A stretch of 64,000 nt of DNA from Cristatella mucedo (taxonomy: Eukaryota > Bryozoa > Phylactolaemata > Cristatellidae). Of this stretch, positions 13,046 to 24,067 are shown one piece after another. Made by a program: the position numbers and the translations under genes. The DNA lies in the NCBI GenBank assembly GCA_009760855.2, contig WPIO01000101.1, positions 470,001-534,000 on the forward strand, written 5' to 3'. The notes beneath the pieces were generated by a model that was not told the origin of the DNA, searched no databases, and saw only the letters and a list, made by a program, of their open reading frames with translations. Every line of letters begins with the position of its first letter. The first letter of the stretch is position 1.

Positions 13046-14502
13046 AATCTGTAAGTCTTTGTAAGGTCTCTGTGAGGTCTCTGCAGAAATCTATATTATA
13101 AGGTCTCTGTAAGGAATCTGTAAGGGGCATGTCACTGTCCTAGCGCTGCTAGATCTATTGGCTGCCTTCGACACCATTGATCACGATGTCCTACTTGAAC
13201 GATTAAGGACAACGATCGGTCTGTTAGATGGGGCAGTGGCGTGGTTAAATCGTACTTGTCTGATCGAGTTCAATCCGTCTTGAGTGTGGGTCAGGTCTCA
13301 TCCACTGGACCAGTCACCTGTGGAGTTTCGCAAGGGTCCGTCTTCGGTCCGTTGCCATTCTTCATTTATACTCAACTTCTGGAAAAAGTAATTAGAGCGA
13401 ATGGAATAGGATATCACTTTCATGCTGACGATACGAAGCTGCATTTTTGTCATTTTAAACCGTCGGAATCTGCTGCATCAACTGATAAATTGAATGCTTG
13501 CCTTGCCGACATTCGATCCTGAATGTCGGAAAATTTCCTTAAACTAAAGGACGATAAAATGTAACTGCTTCTCACAGGACAACCTAAACGTGTGGCTGGA
13601 CTAGAAGGCTCTGCTCTTTTAATTGGTGATGCGGTTTTCGTCTTTGACAGCTGCCTACATTTTGAAAGTTTTGTTGAGAAGACTGCTTCCACAGATAGCC
13701 ATCACGTCAGATCCTTTCTGGATTAGAAATTGTAATCCAGGGTGGCTTGCAAAAAATTTAACCGAGTTCCTCAGTTCTGTCTCGACTAGATTATTGTAGT
13801 TTCCTTTTGGCTGGGCTACCGAAAAAAGCCACTAGGCCACTGCAGCTGACTTTGAATATGGCTGCAAGGCTAGCCTTCAAGTCCCAGAGGTTTGACCACG
13901 CTTCTCCTTAGCTAAAAGAGCTAGTATGACTGTCGGTTGATCAACGGATACAGAGCAAAGTTTTTACGCTGACCCACAACCCTCCCCCGCCACGGCTTGG
14001 CTCCTCCATGCCTAGCTGAACTGCTGAACCAGTTTCAGCCTCCTAGTACCCTCAGGTTCTGTACGGACAATCAATTAATTAGCTGTTTCATTCCTCCTCT
14101 TAAAGGCCGTTAGCGACAGACGCTTAGCTCTGCACGTCCTACACTGTGGAACTCACTTCCACAATTCATGTGCAAAGACAACTACTCTCCTGCTGCTGAC
14201 TATGGCACATCGTTTTCAGCCGTCCTGAGCTACTACTTCCATGTTACTGACTACCTCAACTTCTCTCCTGACTCTGCTATGCTTTCCACTTTCTCTTTGT
14301 TGCGTGGGATGAAGTCGGTTGGCTACCGTAAGCAGCTTATGCTGTGAGTGCGGAATACAAAACTCTCTTGCGTAACACCCACACAGTCTTTGTGGTTTTG
14401 TGGAGTTTCAGATGGAGATACATTACATTGCATAAGGAATCTGGAAGTAGACTGTAAGGAATCTGTAAAGTGTCAGTAAGGAATATGTAAGGAATCTTAA
14501 GT
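13045..14502 (+). mobile_element. LINE-B copy inserted in LINE-A copy A
   Basis: A second, distinct CR1/L2-like LINE lacking its 5' end. It has motif A (LLAAFDTIDHDVLLERL, from about 13,143), VKSYLSDRVQSVLSVGQ, VSQGSVFGPL, and the catalytic box as FHADDTKLHF (13,418-13,447, Tyr replaced by His). MSENFLKLKDDKM and a C-terminal region with APPCLAELLNQFQPPS and TLWNSLPQF-like remains follow. Several stops break the frame. Both ends are flanked by short imperfect repeats of GTAAGGAATCT type (about 13,036-13,125 and 14,428-14,502). The 3' part recurs at 6,570-6,830 and 56,920-57,400. Confidence 0.85.
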
Positions 14503-15615
14503 GGCCTATGAGAAATCTGCAATGTGCATCTTCCCAAATAACTTTTCCCTGGAGCACGTCAGCTCCTTTTAGTTACTGTCCGTCTTCTTTCACCTACATG
14601 ACAAGGCAACATGTTAGGCTTGCATGGAAAAGGTCGCCAAAGCCAAGCTGGTCCATGCGTTTCGTTAACCCGCGTGTAAAGTGTCCAGAATGAGAGATTG
14701 ACTTGTCTGGTTTTTACTTCGCGATACAAATATCTTACGCTATTATTAGCGGTGACATTCCGTCCTAGACATCTATAAACAGTTACTTGTACGTCTTCGT
14801 GCCCGTGCAACAATACACTGGCAGTTTTCGCAAATGTCGGCAGCTAGGCTGATCAGTCGTAAACGCCGCAGCTGCCACGTGATACCATTTCTCGCCGACG
14901 GCCGCTGTGGCTGCCATTCCGTCAAGCAGAGTATTTATTGACTTCAAGATTCCGTCGCCCACCTTTAGGCCCCTTCATTTCTTTGCTCCGGCTTACCTAC
15001 AGGTACCTCAATCAGTTTCACATCCGGCTTCGCCCCGTCGCATAACTCGCTCTTCGGCCTCGGGTGTGCGACTGGTCGTGTCGCTCACTTAATTCAAGCT
15101 CCTCGATGCATCCTGTTCTCCCTGCACCTGGAACTCGCTAGCGACTGACACTGAGCGTCACCTTAACATTTGGTAACAATAAAGAAAGTAGTTAAAAAAA
15201 AGTCTATCTGCTTCCCACAGCCTTTGCTATGCCCGCGTGAATTGCCTTTCCTTTGTTCTTAGCACTTCTGTAACTGCGCTCGCTGTGACTAGGGCAAGAG
15301 AACGACACGCTTTTGTACGGCGACTTGTGAACTTGTCTCTTTTCCCCCGCATGTTTCGCAGAGTATTGACTTTGGAGACAGGGTATTGACTTCAGAGTAT
15401 TGACTTATTGCGCGCGACTCAGCGCAAGATACTAGCTAGGGAACCTACGGGTCAGATGCATCGAGGTGTCGAGTGGGGGCGCCCTGAGCCTTTTTGCATG
15501 CTCGCTCGCCATTAATTCCAGATAACTGCTTATCTAGCGGACAGTTGTGAGGCGCGTGAATAGAGATTCAATTCTCTTAGGGCGCTTTTCAAAAGACTCT
15601 GTATTATTATTATTA
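14503..15615 (+). mobile_element. LINE-A copy A, 3' half with (ATT)n tail
   Basis: It resumes the interrupted copy A. Bases 14,503-14,670 match 16,797-16,950 of copy B; 14,838-15,150 match 17,045-17,335 (CGCAGCTGCCAC, CACTTCTCGCCGAC-like, TTGACTTCAAG, CCGGCTTACCT). The element closes at 15,550-15,615 with GAGATTCAATTCTCTTAGGG and a TATTATTATTATT tail. An extra 150-300 bases at about 15,190-15,540 have no counterpart in copy B. Confidence 0.8.
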
Positions 15616-15869
15616 TTGAACGTGCTCGCATGTCGTTCTGGATCGTACGGCCCCCACGGTTGCGGCGCCAATGGGACCCCATCTTTTGCCTTCAAATGTT
15701 GCAGTTTAGCAATGCATTCGCGTTGCACCGGAAAGCACCAAGGCCCTTAACCGGAGGTCCGGCTAAATCCACTGCCGCACCTTCCTTTCGTCAGCTGTCG
15801 TTGGCGACTGCGTCCGCCGCGAAGGCGCGCCGAAGTACTCAGCGCATCGCCGGCGGCGGCGAGAGTTTA

Positions 15870-17650
15870 TATCCCAATCAAAGAAGACAGAAATTCCTCT
15901 GGACCCTATTCCCACTGCCCTGCTCCTACGTTGCATTGATCTGCTGCTTCCGTGCATAACTAACATCATTGATATGTCATTAGCCTCAAGTCATGTCCCG
16001 GCACCTTTCAAAAAAGCTGTAATCAAGCCACTTCTCAAGAAAGCGACACTAAACCAAGAGAACTTGAGCAACTACAGCCCAGTCTCCCTTCTACTATTCC
16101 TATCAAAGACACTGGAACGGGTCGTGGCGGACCAGCTGAACTCACATATCGATCATCGAAACTTCAAACCTTGCTAGTAAGTTCCAGTCTGGCTTTAGAG
16201 CTAATCACTCCACAGAGCCAGCATTGCTTAGGGTGTATAACGACCTACTTAGGAATTAAAACCTAGGTAGAGTGTCTCTGCTTGTTTTGCTCGATCTTTC
16301 GGCAGCTTTTGATACTATTGATCACAAAGTTCTTCTAGAGCGCCCCTCATCTCGCCTGGGAATTACCGGCACTGCTCTGCAATGGTTCAGATCCTATCTC
16401 AGTGGGAGACTCCAGGGTATTGACGTGAATGGACAAAGATCATCCGAGGTACCTCTGAAATATGGGTTACCTCAGGGATCTGTGCGTGGTCCAGTTCTTT
16501 TCACGGTTTATACTCTCCCTCTTGCCGATGTGATTGCCAAGCACAATCTAGGCTTTCACTTCTATGCGGATGACACTCAGTTGTACCTTTGCTTTGATCT
16601 CTCCCAGCCTTCGACAACCTCGAATTCTCTCAACTCTCTTGCTGCATGTATTGATAACATCCGCACATGGATGGCAGCAAATTTTCTTAAATTAAATTAT
16701 GATGAAACTAACTTACTAGTGATGGGCAAAGCCAGTGTGGTTAAGAAATTGGAAATGCTAGCGCTCAAAATCGGCTCTGCCAGCATATCTCTAGTTGAAT
16801 CTGCACGAAATCTGTGTGCCATGTTCGTAACACAGCTTTTGTTAGACGACCACATCAGCTCCACAGTCAGATCTGCCTATTTTCAGCTTCATAACATTGC
16901 TAAAATTCGGGCTTGTTTAGATAAGGAATCCACGTCTAAGTTGGTCCATGTATTTGCGACATCCTGTCTTGACTTCTGTAACTCACTGCTTACTGGCCTA
17001 CCAGCATGTGCGATCAGGCGATTGCAGCTGGTGCAAAACTCCGCAGCTAGGCTTGTCTGTCGTGAGCGTCGCAGTTGCCACATCACACCACTTCTCGCCG
17101 ACCTGCAGTGGCTCCCAGTCAAGCAACGGATTGACTTCAAGGTTTTGTCGCTCACTTTTAGGTCACTTCATTCTTTGGCTCCAGCCTATCTCTCAGATCT
17201 ACTCCCCACCAGGCCAAGCATCGTACCACCTGCTTTTCGGAGTCTAACAGTTTACCAATACCTCGTACAAACCTCGAGTTGTTTGGAGACCGTGCATTTA
17301 GTTCGCATGCTCCCAAAGCCTGAAACTCACTCCTGACTTGCGTCATAATATCCCCTGACCTGACCACATTTAAAAAGAACTTAAAAACACACCTATTTAG
17401 GACAGCATTTAGTGGGTCCCTGTGATTCGTCCTTGATGTGCTTTTGCGTGCTGACACTGTGCATGCTGCCACTAACCACATTTGCATGTTGACCCTGTGC
17501 ATGTCACCCCTAACCATATTATTCATGCTGTTTATCAAGCATGATATTACTCAACATTCAATCGCGTTTCCTTTTGCAGCAAATTTAAAGCCCCTAGAAA
17601 GAGATTGAGTTCTCTGAGGGCGCTGTATCAAGTCTATTATTATTATTAAG
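15870..17650 (+). mobile_element. LINE-A copy B: CR1/L2/Rex1-like retrotransposon with an intact RT core frame
   Basis: This is the best LINE copy. An upstream piece (15,974-16,177) carries the HVPAPFKKAVIKPLLKKATL and SKTLERVVADQL segments. After stops at about 16,175-16,265, a 354-aa open frame (16,272-17,336) holds motif A LDLSAAFDTID (Asp8), FRSYLSGRL, PQGSVRGP (residues 67-74) and the catalytic box YADD (residues 98-101, 16,563-16,574). MAANFLKLNYDETNLLV and a connection region with LQLVQNSAARLV, PLLADLQWLPV, RIDFKVLSLTFRSLHSLAP and AYLSDLL follow. The three catalytic aspartates are kept. No endonuclease domain is present. The element ends with a GAGATTGAGTTCTCTGAGGG block and a TATTATTATT tail. 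It is 5'-truncated and frame-broken, so not autonomous. Confidence 0.9.
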
Positions 17651-17926
17651 CTTCCCGAGCAGCGCCGCGAGCTCATTCGCCTGCGAAGCTGTAAAGGACT
17701 GCGAGGGCTCGCCTGCCTAACGGTGCTAAACCATTTCCCAGTCGGTTGCAGTGAGCCTTCGCCGTGAAGTAACGCTGACGGACTCACGTGTGCGACTGCC
17801 TGTCACAGCACATGAAGCCAGGCTCTCTCTCTCTCCTTAGCAGTGGCGGCCGGAAACGCGTTCGTACATCGCCGCCGCCGCGACGGTCACGTGGGATTCA
17901 GTGATGGCTTCATAAAAAAAAGCGTT

Positions 17927-17930
<4 letters not shown>
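17651..17930. other. No gene recognised
   Basis: Short spacer between the LINE tail and the CT array. Nothing was recognised. Confidence 0.4.
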
Positions 17931-18014
<84 letters not shown>

Positions 18015-18128
18015 TTCTCCCTCACTCACTCATCGCTCACTCATTCACTCACTCACTCACTCATCGCTCACTCATTCACTCACTCATCGCTCACTCATTC
18101 ACTCGCTCATTCACTCTCTCTCACTCAC

Positions 18129-18172
<44 letters not shown>
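17931..18172 (+). repeat. (CT)n - (CTCACTCAT)-type - (CT)n compound satellite
   Basis: Pure CT (about 17,931-18,011) passes into a higher-order block built from CTCA and TCATCGCTCACTCATT units (about 18,016-18,130), then back to CT. The CATCGCTCACTCATTCACTC unit recurs three times, so the inner block arose by unit-level duplication. Confidence 0.93.
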
Positions 18173-19138
18173 CCTTCCAAGAAGAAGAAAGTGCGCTGCG
18201 CTTAGGTTTTCGCACTTCGGCATCTGCGACGCCGTGGCCTTGACTGAGCTTGCCCGCTGCCGGTCAGCCTCGAGCGCGCACATGACACCGAGACTCCCGC
18301 GTCTCTGCCCTCTCCCTCTCACAGTTCTGAGCCGCGAAGTCGACGCCTACACGCGTGCTGTTTTCCTACCCTCGAAACTTCACCTTGCCCCTGATGCGAC
18401 CTTGCGACGCTCTCCGCCTGGCGAGAAGCGCCGCGTCCTACGCGGCCGCCGCTTCCGACGAAGCGTCGATCCACTGGCGACGGCGGCGGCGGGGGGGGGG
18501 GACGCCGTGTAGCGACACTGCGCGACGGACGCGCTATCGCTCTCGCGTGCGCGGTGACTCAGAGCCGCAGCGGCGAACTTTCCTCGCGAACGCAACAATG
18601 TTTCACCTCCACGATAAAAGGAGCCGAGCGCAGTGTAGCGAGCGATCGATGTTTGGCCAGGTGGATCCAGTGGTCCATTGAGAGCGGCGGCCGCCGCCGC
18701 CGCCGCGGGGCACCGCTGGCCGACTACCCGACCGTAATGCCGCCGGGGAGCAGCTCCATCCCGGCGCCGCGAGCGTTTTCGCTCGCGGCGCGCGCGCTCC
18801 GTCTTTCTCGCTCGACTCCCGCGACGGGCAGCCGCCCTCACCGAGGCGTCGGCGCTGAGGGCGCACGCTCGCCGCCGCCGGCATACTCTGTCGCCGCGAC
18901 GCGGGGGCGGCAGTCATTGCTCGAGTGCCGCCCGAGCGCTCAGCTCGCTCGCTCGCTCGGGCGATTCCGAGCGCGCCTCCGCCGCCAGCTCGCGGGCGCG
19001 CAGCGGCGACGGACGAACGGACAGACGCCGAAAGACCTCGACGGTGGCGCCAGCCGCGACCGAGTCGCGTTCGGGCGGCGGTAGGCGCTCCGCTCAGCGC
19101 CCGACGGAGGAGTTCGACCGCCGGAGCAAGCGGCCATC

Positions 19139-19232
19139 TGATTAATTACTGGCACGAGCGGCGGAATAATTGGAGACAATTAATGATCATTAACGAACGT
19201 CGGCGGCGAGAGAACACCTTTGCGGCTGAAAT
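19139..19232. promoter_or_regulatory. Homeodomain-type TAAT motif cluster inside the GC-rich region
   Basis: An AT-rich patch in otherwise GC-rich DNA. It contains ATTAATTACT (19,141-19,150), AATAATTGG (19,165-19,173), a perfect 14-base palindrome TTAATGATCATTAA (19,180-19,193) and AAATTAATGG near 19,228. The ATTAATTACT string recurs at 20,491-20,500. TAAT cores in inverted pairs are the recognition sequence of homeodomain dimers. Confidence 0.45.
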
Positions 19233-19814
19233 TAATGGCGGCGCTTCTGAATCCTTCTCTTTACTGCTTCCCAGATGCCGCCGTCAGCCGCCCGCCGCTG
19301 CACAGGCTGCCGTTAACTTTTAAACGGCCCCTTCGCGATCTCGCGCGGGCGCCTGGCCGCGCCGGAGAGCGGCGGCCGAGGGCCGCGGACGATGGACCCG
19401 CAGCTCGTGGGTGGCCTCGATCGGCAGCCCGCAGCGCCTCTCGCGCTCGCCTGGGCGTCGGCCGGCCGGCCGCGCTCCGCCGCGCCGTAAATGGCAGACT
19501 TCGGCGGCTCGTCGGGATGAGCGACCGGGGCAAATAGCGATTCCGGCGAAAGTCTCGCTACTGCTCCTCCATTATTTACTAGAAGGCCATGCGTGCGTTG
19601 AGCAATGACAGGCCGAGAAGTCGTCACTTCCGCTTCAACCGCTGCTGCTGGTGCCTCTTACAATGCATGCGCTACGGCGGTTGCGGCTGCTTGACCGTCG
19701 CCGCAAGCGCTGCCGCCGCCGCCGCCAGCAGCGAGGATTGAGCGAGAGTGGGAGCCACCAGCGAGCGGAACTCGGGACGAGGCCCGCGCCGGCGCGTCGT
19801 GGCGCAGCCGCTGA

Positions 19815-20060
19815 CTCCCCCTTTCTCACCCCCTCTCTCACACCCCCTTTCTCACTCCCTCTTCTCTCACTCCCCTCTCTCACTCCCCCTTCCTCACTCC
19901 TCCTCCCTCACTCCCCTCTCTCTCACTCCCCCTTTCTCACTCCCTCTTCTCTCACTCCCCTCTCTCACTCCTCCTTCCTCACTACTCCCTCACTCCCCTC
20001 TCTCGCTCTCCCTCTTTTACTCCCCCTCTCTCACTCCCCCTCACGCCGTCTCATTCACGC
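19815..20060 (+). repeat. Degenerate TCACTCCC homopyrimidine minisatellite
   Basis: About 245 bases of almost pure C/T on the + strand, with an A every 7-9 bases, built from CTCACTCCCC, CTTTCTCACTCCCTCTTCT and similar units. Two longer blocks (about 19,838-19,885 and 19,920-19,975) repeat each other. Confidence 0.9.
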
Positions 20061-21234
20061 CCCCTTACTCTAATTTAGAAGAAAACCTCGAGGCTGGCCA
20101 TCGTAGGCAATTAAACGCTCCCTTCCGCTGCCGCCGATGGGAGCGAGACTCACGTGCGAACTTGTCGGCGTCCGCGAACGGCGGCGCACTAATCGGCTGC
20201 CGGTTTGCTGGCAACGCCTGGGTACGACGTTTAGCCGCGACCGCGGAAGCCTGTTCCGCCTCCACTGGCGCTTCGCTGCCGCGAACGCATCAGCGTTTGA
20301 ATGCTCGAGGCCTCGACCGCGAAGCACGAAGTTGCTGACTGACGGTCGTTCATTCAAATACACCGCATATACCGCTGCTGCTAAGCATCGTGTGGCGGCG
20401 GCGGCGGAGAGAGCACATCAGTAGCTTCATAAAGTGCCTCTTACGAAGAGATCCGTCACTCGTACGGCTGCACATCAACGTTTTATCGCCATTAATTACT
20501 TGCGGTCGGACTACGTACGAGCAGCACCGACAGGTACCTTTACGTTCTCCTGAGGTGCATTCCTCTCGTGGTAGTGGGCGGGGCTCGCAGACCCCTCGAG
20601 TGCGCGATGTGCGCCGCCGCGCGGGCCTCGCTGCGAAGATCTCGGGGCGAGCGCGTGCACTGAGACGCGGCGTCCCGGCCGACGCCGCGAGGGGAATTCG
20701 GAACTATGCGCACAGCAGCTCCTACCCGCTCTGCCCTTTCACCTCTATCTCTCGGCTCTCACTCTCGGCTCTCACGCTTCGGCTCTCACTCTCCGATCTC
20801 ACTCTCCGCCATCGCTGTTCTCTTTGTCACACTACTCGCTCTTCGCCTACCTCATTTCCTCTTTGCTTTGTTTCTCTCCTCTCTACTCTCCATAAGCCAC
20901 TTCCTTTTTCTTCCCGACTTTCTCACAAACACGCAGTGCGATTTGCGGATACGGTCTGCGGTCACGGGACGCCGCTCGCGCTGTGCGAAAGGCGGGCGCC
21001 CCCAGCTACCCGCCACCGCCGCCGCCGCCGCCGCAGAGCGCCGCACGCGACGACCGGAGCGAGGCGAGAGGTGGCTGCCGCCGCCGAGCGCCGGCGTTGG
21101 GCGCCGCTCCTCATCCTCGGGAAGGGGCGTGCGGTCCGCTGGCGCGTGCGACGCCCTGAGCTCGCTCGCGGTGAGCTGAGCAGGCAAGCGCCTCTCCGGC
21201 GATTGACGAGCGCTGGGAGAGATAAGCAGATCGG

Positions 21235-21305
21235 CGGAGGAGGACGACTGTGGGGTGGGGACTTTGGAGGGACTTTGGGGGGGGGGAAAGAGAACTTTGG
21301 GGGAG
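21235..21305 (+). repeat. G-run cluster with G-quadruplex potential
   Basis: Several runs of three or more G (GGGGTGGGG, GGAGGGAC, a run of ten, GGGGGAGG) lie within 70 bases on the + strand. This meets the usual four-run pattern for a quadruplex. Confidence 0.7.
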
Positions 21306-21675
21306 GCGGACTGATACGGCAGGCAGCGATGTAGCGGCTGGAGCGGCGGGCGACCACGGGCAAAGTCCACGGGCACTGCGGCAGCGGCGAGAGGACGACC
21401 CACCGCAGTAGCGGTGGCCCCTTGACCCCGCCCCACACCGCCCCTGGCCGGCCTCCCAAGTCACTGGCACCACCCACGAGTCGGCTTACTTGCAGGTGCA
21501 GGCGGCGGCTAGGAGGGGGGCAGACTCCTCGTTAGGCCCCGTACCAGGCCGTCGCCGCCGCCGCGAAACGCGAGAGGCGTTCGCGAGCACCGGCTCGATG
21601 ATTGAAGATCGGGGGGGAGGAGAGGGGGTGGGGAGGGGGAGGGGAAAGGAGCGGCGTCGCGTGGTGCTGCGGCTA

Positions 21676-21720
21676 CACACTCACACACGCACACACGCAC
21701 ACACGCACACACGCACACGA
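21676..21720 (+). repeat. (CACACACG)n short array
   Basis: Five tandem CACACACG units plus flanks, an alternating purine-pyrimidine tract. Confidence 0.92.
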
Positions 21721-22377
21721 TGCGGCCTCTTTGATGGGAGCGGCAGCCGCTGTCGGGCCGCGCCGCAGTCCGTACACTGTGCGGCTCCTTCGCCCGGTCT
21801 CTCTCCGGCCTCCGCTAAGCGTGGCGCAGTCGCCGAAGCCCGCGAACCGAGGAGCGTCGCGAACTTTCGGGCAGCGTCTCTGCGCCCGATTGGCTCGCAG
21901 CCATCCGCCGCTCGCCCGCCGCGGTGCACGCGCCAACGCTGCAGCCGCTACTTGGCCTTCGCGGGCTCTCCTCGCGGCGGCGGCGGCAGCCTCCTACTCC
22001 TGCCGCGGTGGTCCTGTTGCGCCCTACCGCCGCACCACCGCGGACGGGCACGCCCACCGCCGCTTCGGCAGCAAAGAATCGTCCCGCCAGCGCTGGGCCG
22101 AAGGAGGCGGCGGCGGCGGCGGCGGGCACCGCGTCGCAGCTTGCGGGGGCCGCGGCCGGTAGGCGAGGCGGCAGCGCTGCGGCCAGCTTGGGCGGTGGCA
22201 GAGGCTCGAGCGAATATTTGCGTCGCAGCCCGGGAGCTCGCACTCCGTCTCCGGAGGCGGTTGGCGGACTGCTCTGCACCCACTTCCAGAGCGGACTCCA
22301 CACCGCCGCGCCCGCCGGTCGCACGCCCAGGCGGCGGTGGCGGCGGCGGCGGTCCGAGGAGGACGTCGCGGAGGTTG

Positions 22378-22475
22378 TTTTTTGGTAATCTCGCTTGGGC
22401 TCCAATCGGCTGATCGTCGCTCTGAGCTCGGAGCGGCGATCCGCCGATTAGAGCCCGAGCGCGGTTACCGAAAAG
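22378..22475 (+). other. 98-nt near-perfect hairpin (possible structured RNA or pre-miRNA-like element)
   Basis: The left arm 22,378-22,422 and the right arm 22,431-22,475 are 45 bases each around an 8-base loop (TGAGCTCG). Aligned by hand without gaps, 37 positions form Watson-Crick pairs, five are T opposite G (G-U wobbles if the + strand is transcribed) and three are mismatches (left-arm positions 22,391, 22,403 and 22,411). The pairing stops sharply at both ends. Size and arm-loop shape fit a miRNA precursor, although the loop is small. It could also be a remnant of an inverted-repeat element or a hairpin in a 5' UTR. No known RNA family is recognised. Confidence 0.6.
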
Positions 22476-23068
22476 GAAGAGCTCGCGCCGTGAGTTTTGC
22501 TCGCTCGCGGCGGACGCGATAGCGCCGGCGCTGCTCCCGGCTTCGCCATCATCTCCTGCTTCGCCGCTGCCTCCACTGCCTCTGCCGCTCTGGATCAGCC
22601 GCCGCAGGGCCTGCGGCGCTAAAACGCCGACCGGCGATTGGCGGCGGCGGCGCGACCGCGGCGCGTTCACCCGTCGTTCTCCGCTCGTTCGCCGCTAGCG
22701 CTTCGCCAGCGAGCGGTCGCGCGCGAGCGTTCGCCTTTCACTCGACGGCTGACTGCGAGCAGCGAGGCGGCCGGCTGCGACGCCGCGGCGGCGGCGGCGG
22801 CGCGAGTGTTCGCACGAAAGCCGACGCTCGCGAACGAGAGCGCCGGTCCTCATGGACCGAGTAGGGTGCCGAGCGGGTAAACTCGATTCGCCGGTTTTTC
22901 GTAAGGTTTGGGCGCGCTTTTTCCTACGTCGGCCGGCCGACCGACCGCGAAGCGGTGGCCCCGAGCGGTGGCGGCAAGCGGAGGAGGCTGCTTCCGCTGT
23001 TGCCACTGCCGCGTTCAGAGAGGCTGGCGGAGGACAGAAGAGGAGGAAAGCTCGCCGCTCAGCCGGCC

Positions 23069-23142
23069 GCCGCTGCCGCCGCTGCCGCCGCTGCCGCCGC
23101 TGCCGCCGCTGCCACCGCTGCCACCGCTGCCGCTGCTGGCTT
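23069..23142 (+). repeat. (CTGCCGCCG)n 9-bp array
   Basis: Tandem CTGCCGCCG-type nonamers, with CTGCCACCG variants at the 3' end. They produce poly-Ala, PPLPPLPP and RCRRCR frames in the three phases. Confidence 0.93.
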
Positions 23143-23578
23143 TCCCTCGCGTAAGCCCGAGCGCGTAAGCCGCAGCTAAGCAGCTTTAGCGCGCGCGATT
23201 TCCGGCGTTTCAACTGCTGAGCGATGAACCCGGCGATAATTGCCCGCGTCAAATCATCAATTACACCGAAGGGGTGGACTTCCGCGGTGCCGGCGGCAGC
23301 CGAAGCGGAAGCCTATCATAATAGGTCAAGGCGCGTCGGGGGCGCGCGCTCGCGAGAGGCCGCAGCAGCAGCAGCCGCCGCCGCCGCCGCCACTGGGCCA
23401 CCGGCTCTCTCTCTCTCTCTCGCCTGTGCGTCGCCTGCACGCGCGCCTGACAGGCCGTGGCCGCAGCAACCGTCCGCCGTCGCCTGCTCTACTCGGCTGC
23501 GGTCGTCGCAGCCACTTCTGCTGCTCGCTCCGCGCGCTCGCTCGTGCGTCCTCCGGGCACCTTCCGGCAGACGACGTC

Positions 23579-23595
23579 ACGCGCGCGCGCGCGCG
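23579..23595. repeat. (CG)n run
   Basis: A CG dinucleotide run of about eight units in the GC-rich region, prone to Z-DNA. Confidence 0.9.
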
Positions 23596-23998
23596 AGAGC
23601 GCGACAGCTCCGACTTACGAGACAGCCGGTAAGCTGCGGTCGCGGCTCGTGCGGCAGCCGCGAGCGATGCCGCCGCCGGCCGCATTCGCGGCGGCGAGGT
23701 TGGTCGGCGCGGCGGCGGCAGCAGCTGCGACGGGGTTGCGGGACGGGGTGACGGAGCGGCGGCGTCTGCGGCGGCCACTCGGGAGGGGGGCGGCGGCGGT
23801 TTCGACGACCTCTTCACGAAGGATTGACGGCCTCTTCGGCGGCGATGGGTCGCGATGAAATGGCGTCGAAGCGACGATTCTTCCGAGTTTCGATGCAGAG
23901 GCGAGTCGAGTAGTGCGTGAGTCGAGCGATCCCTGAGCCACCGCGGCCGCCGCGGCGGCGGGTGGCAGCCGAGCAGGCTTCTCCCTACGCCGCCTCTC

Positions 23999-24067
23999 TC
24001 GCCTCGACTACTCGCCGAGTAGTCGAGGCGACGTCTGCTGCGGCTAGCGTCTGTCCGACGCTAACCG
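23999..24067. repeat. Two adjacent palindromic hairpins
   Basis: The first (23,999-24,031) has perfect 16-base arms (TCGCCTCGACTACTCG and its complement) around a single C. The second (24,041-24,067) has 11-base arms CGGCTAGCGTC and GACGCTAACCG with one mismatch and a 5-base loop. A related string (GAGTCGAGTAGTGCG) lies upstream near 23,904. Confidence 0.9.

Noticed and set aside
20390..22670. Long frames of 150-314 aa in the CpG-rich region
   Set aside because: Several overlapping frames on both strands, all dominated by Ala/Arg/Pro/Gly with no domain. Stop codons are simply rare at this GC content.
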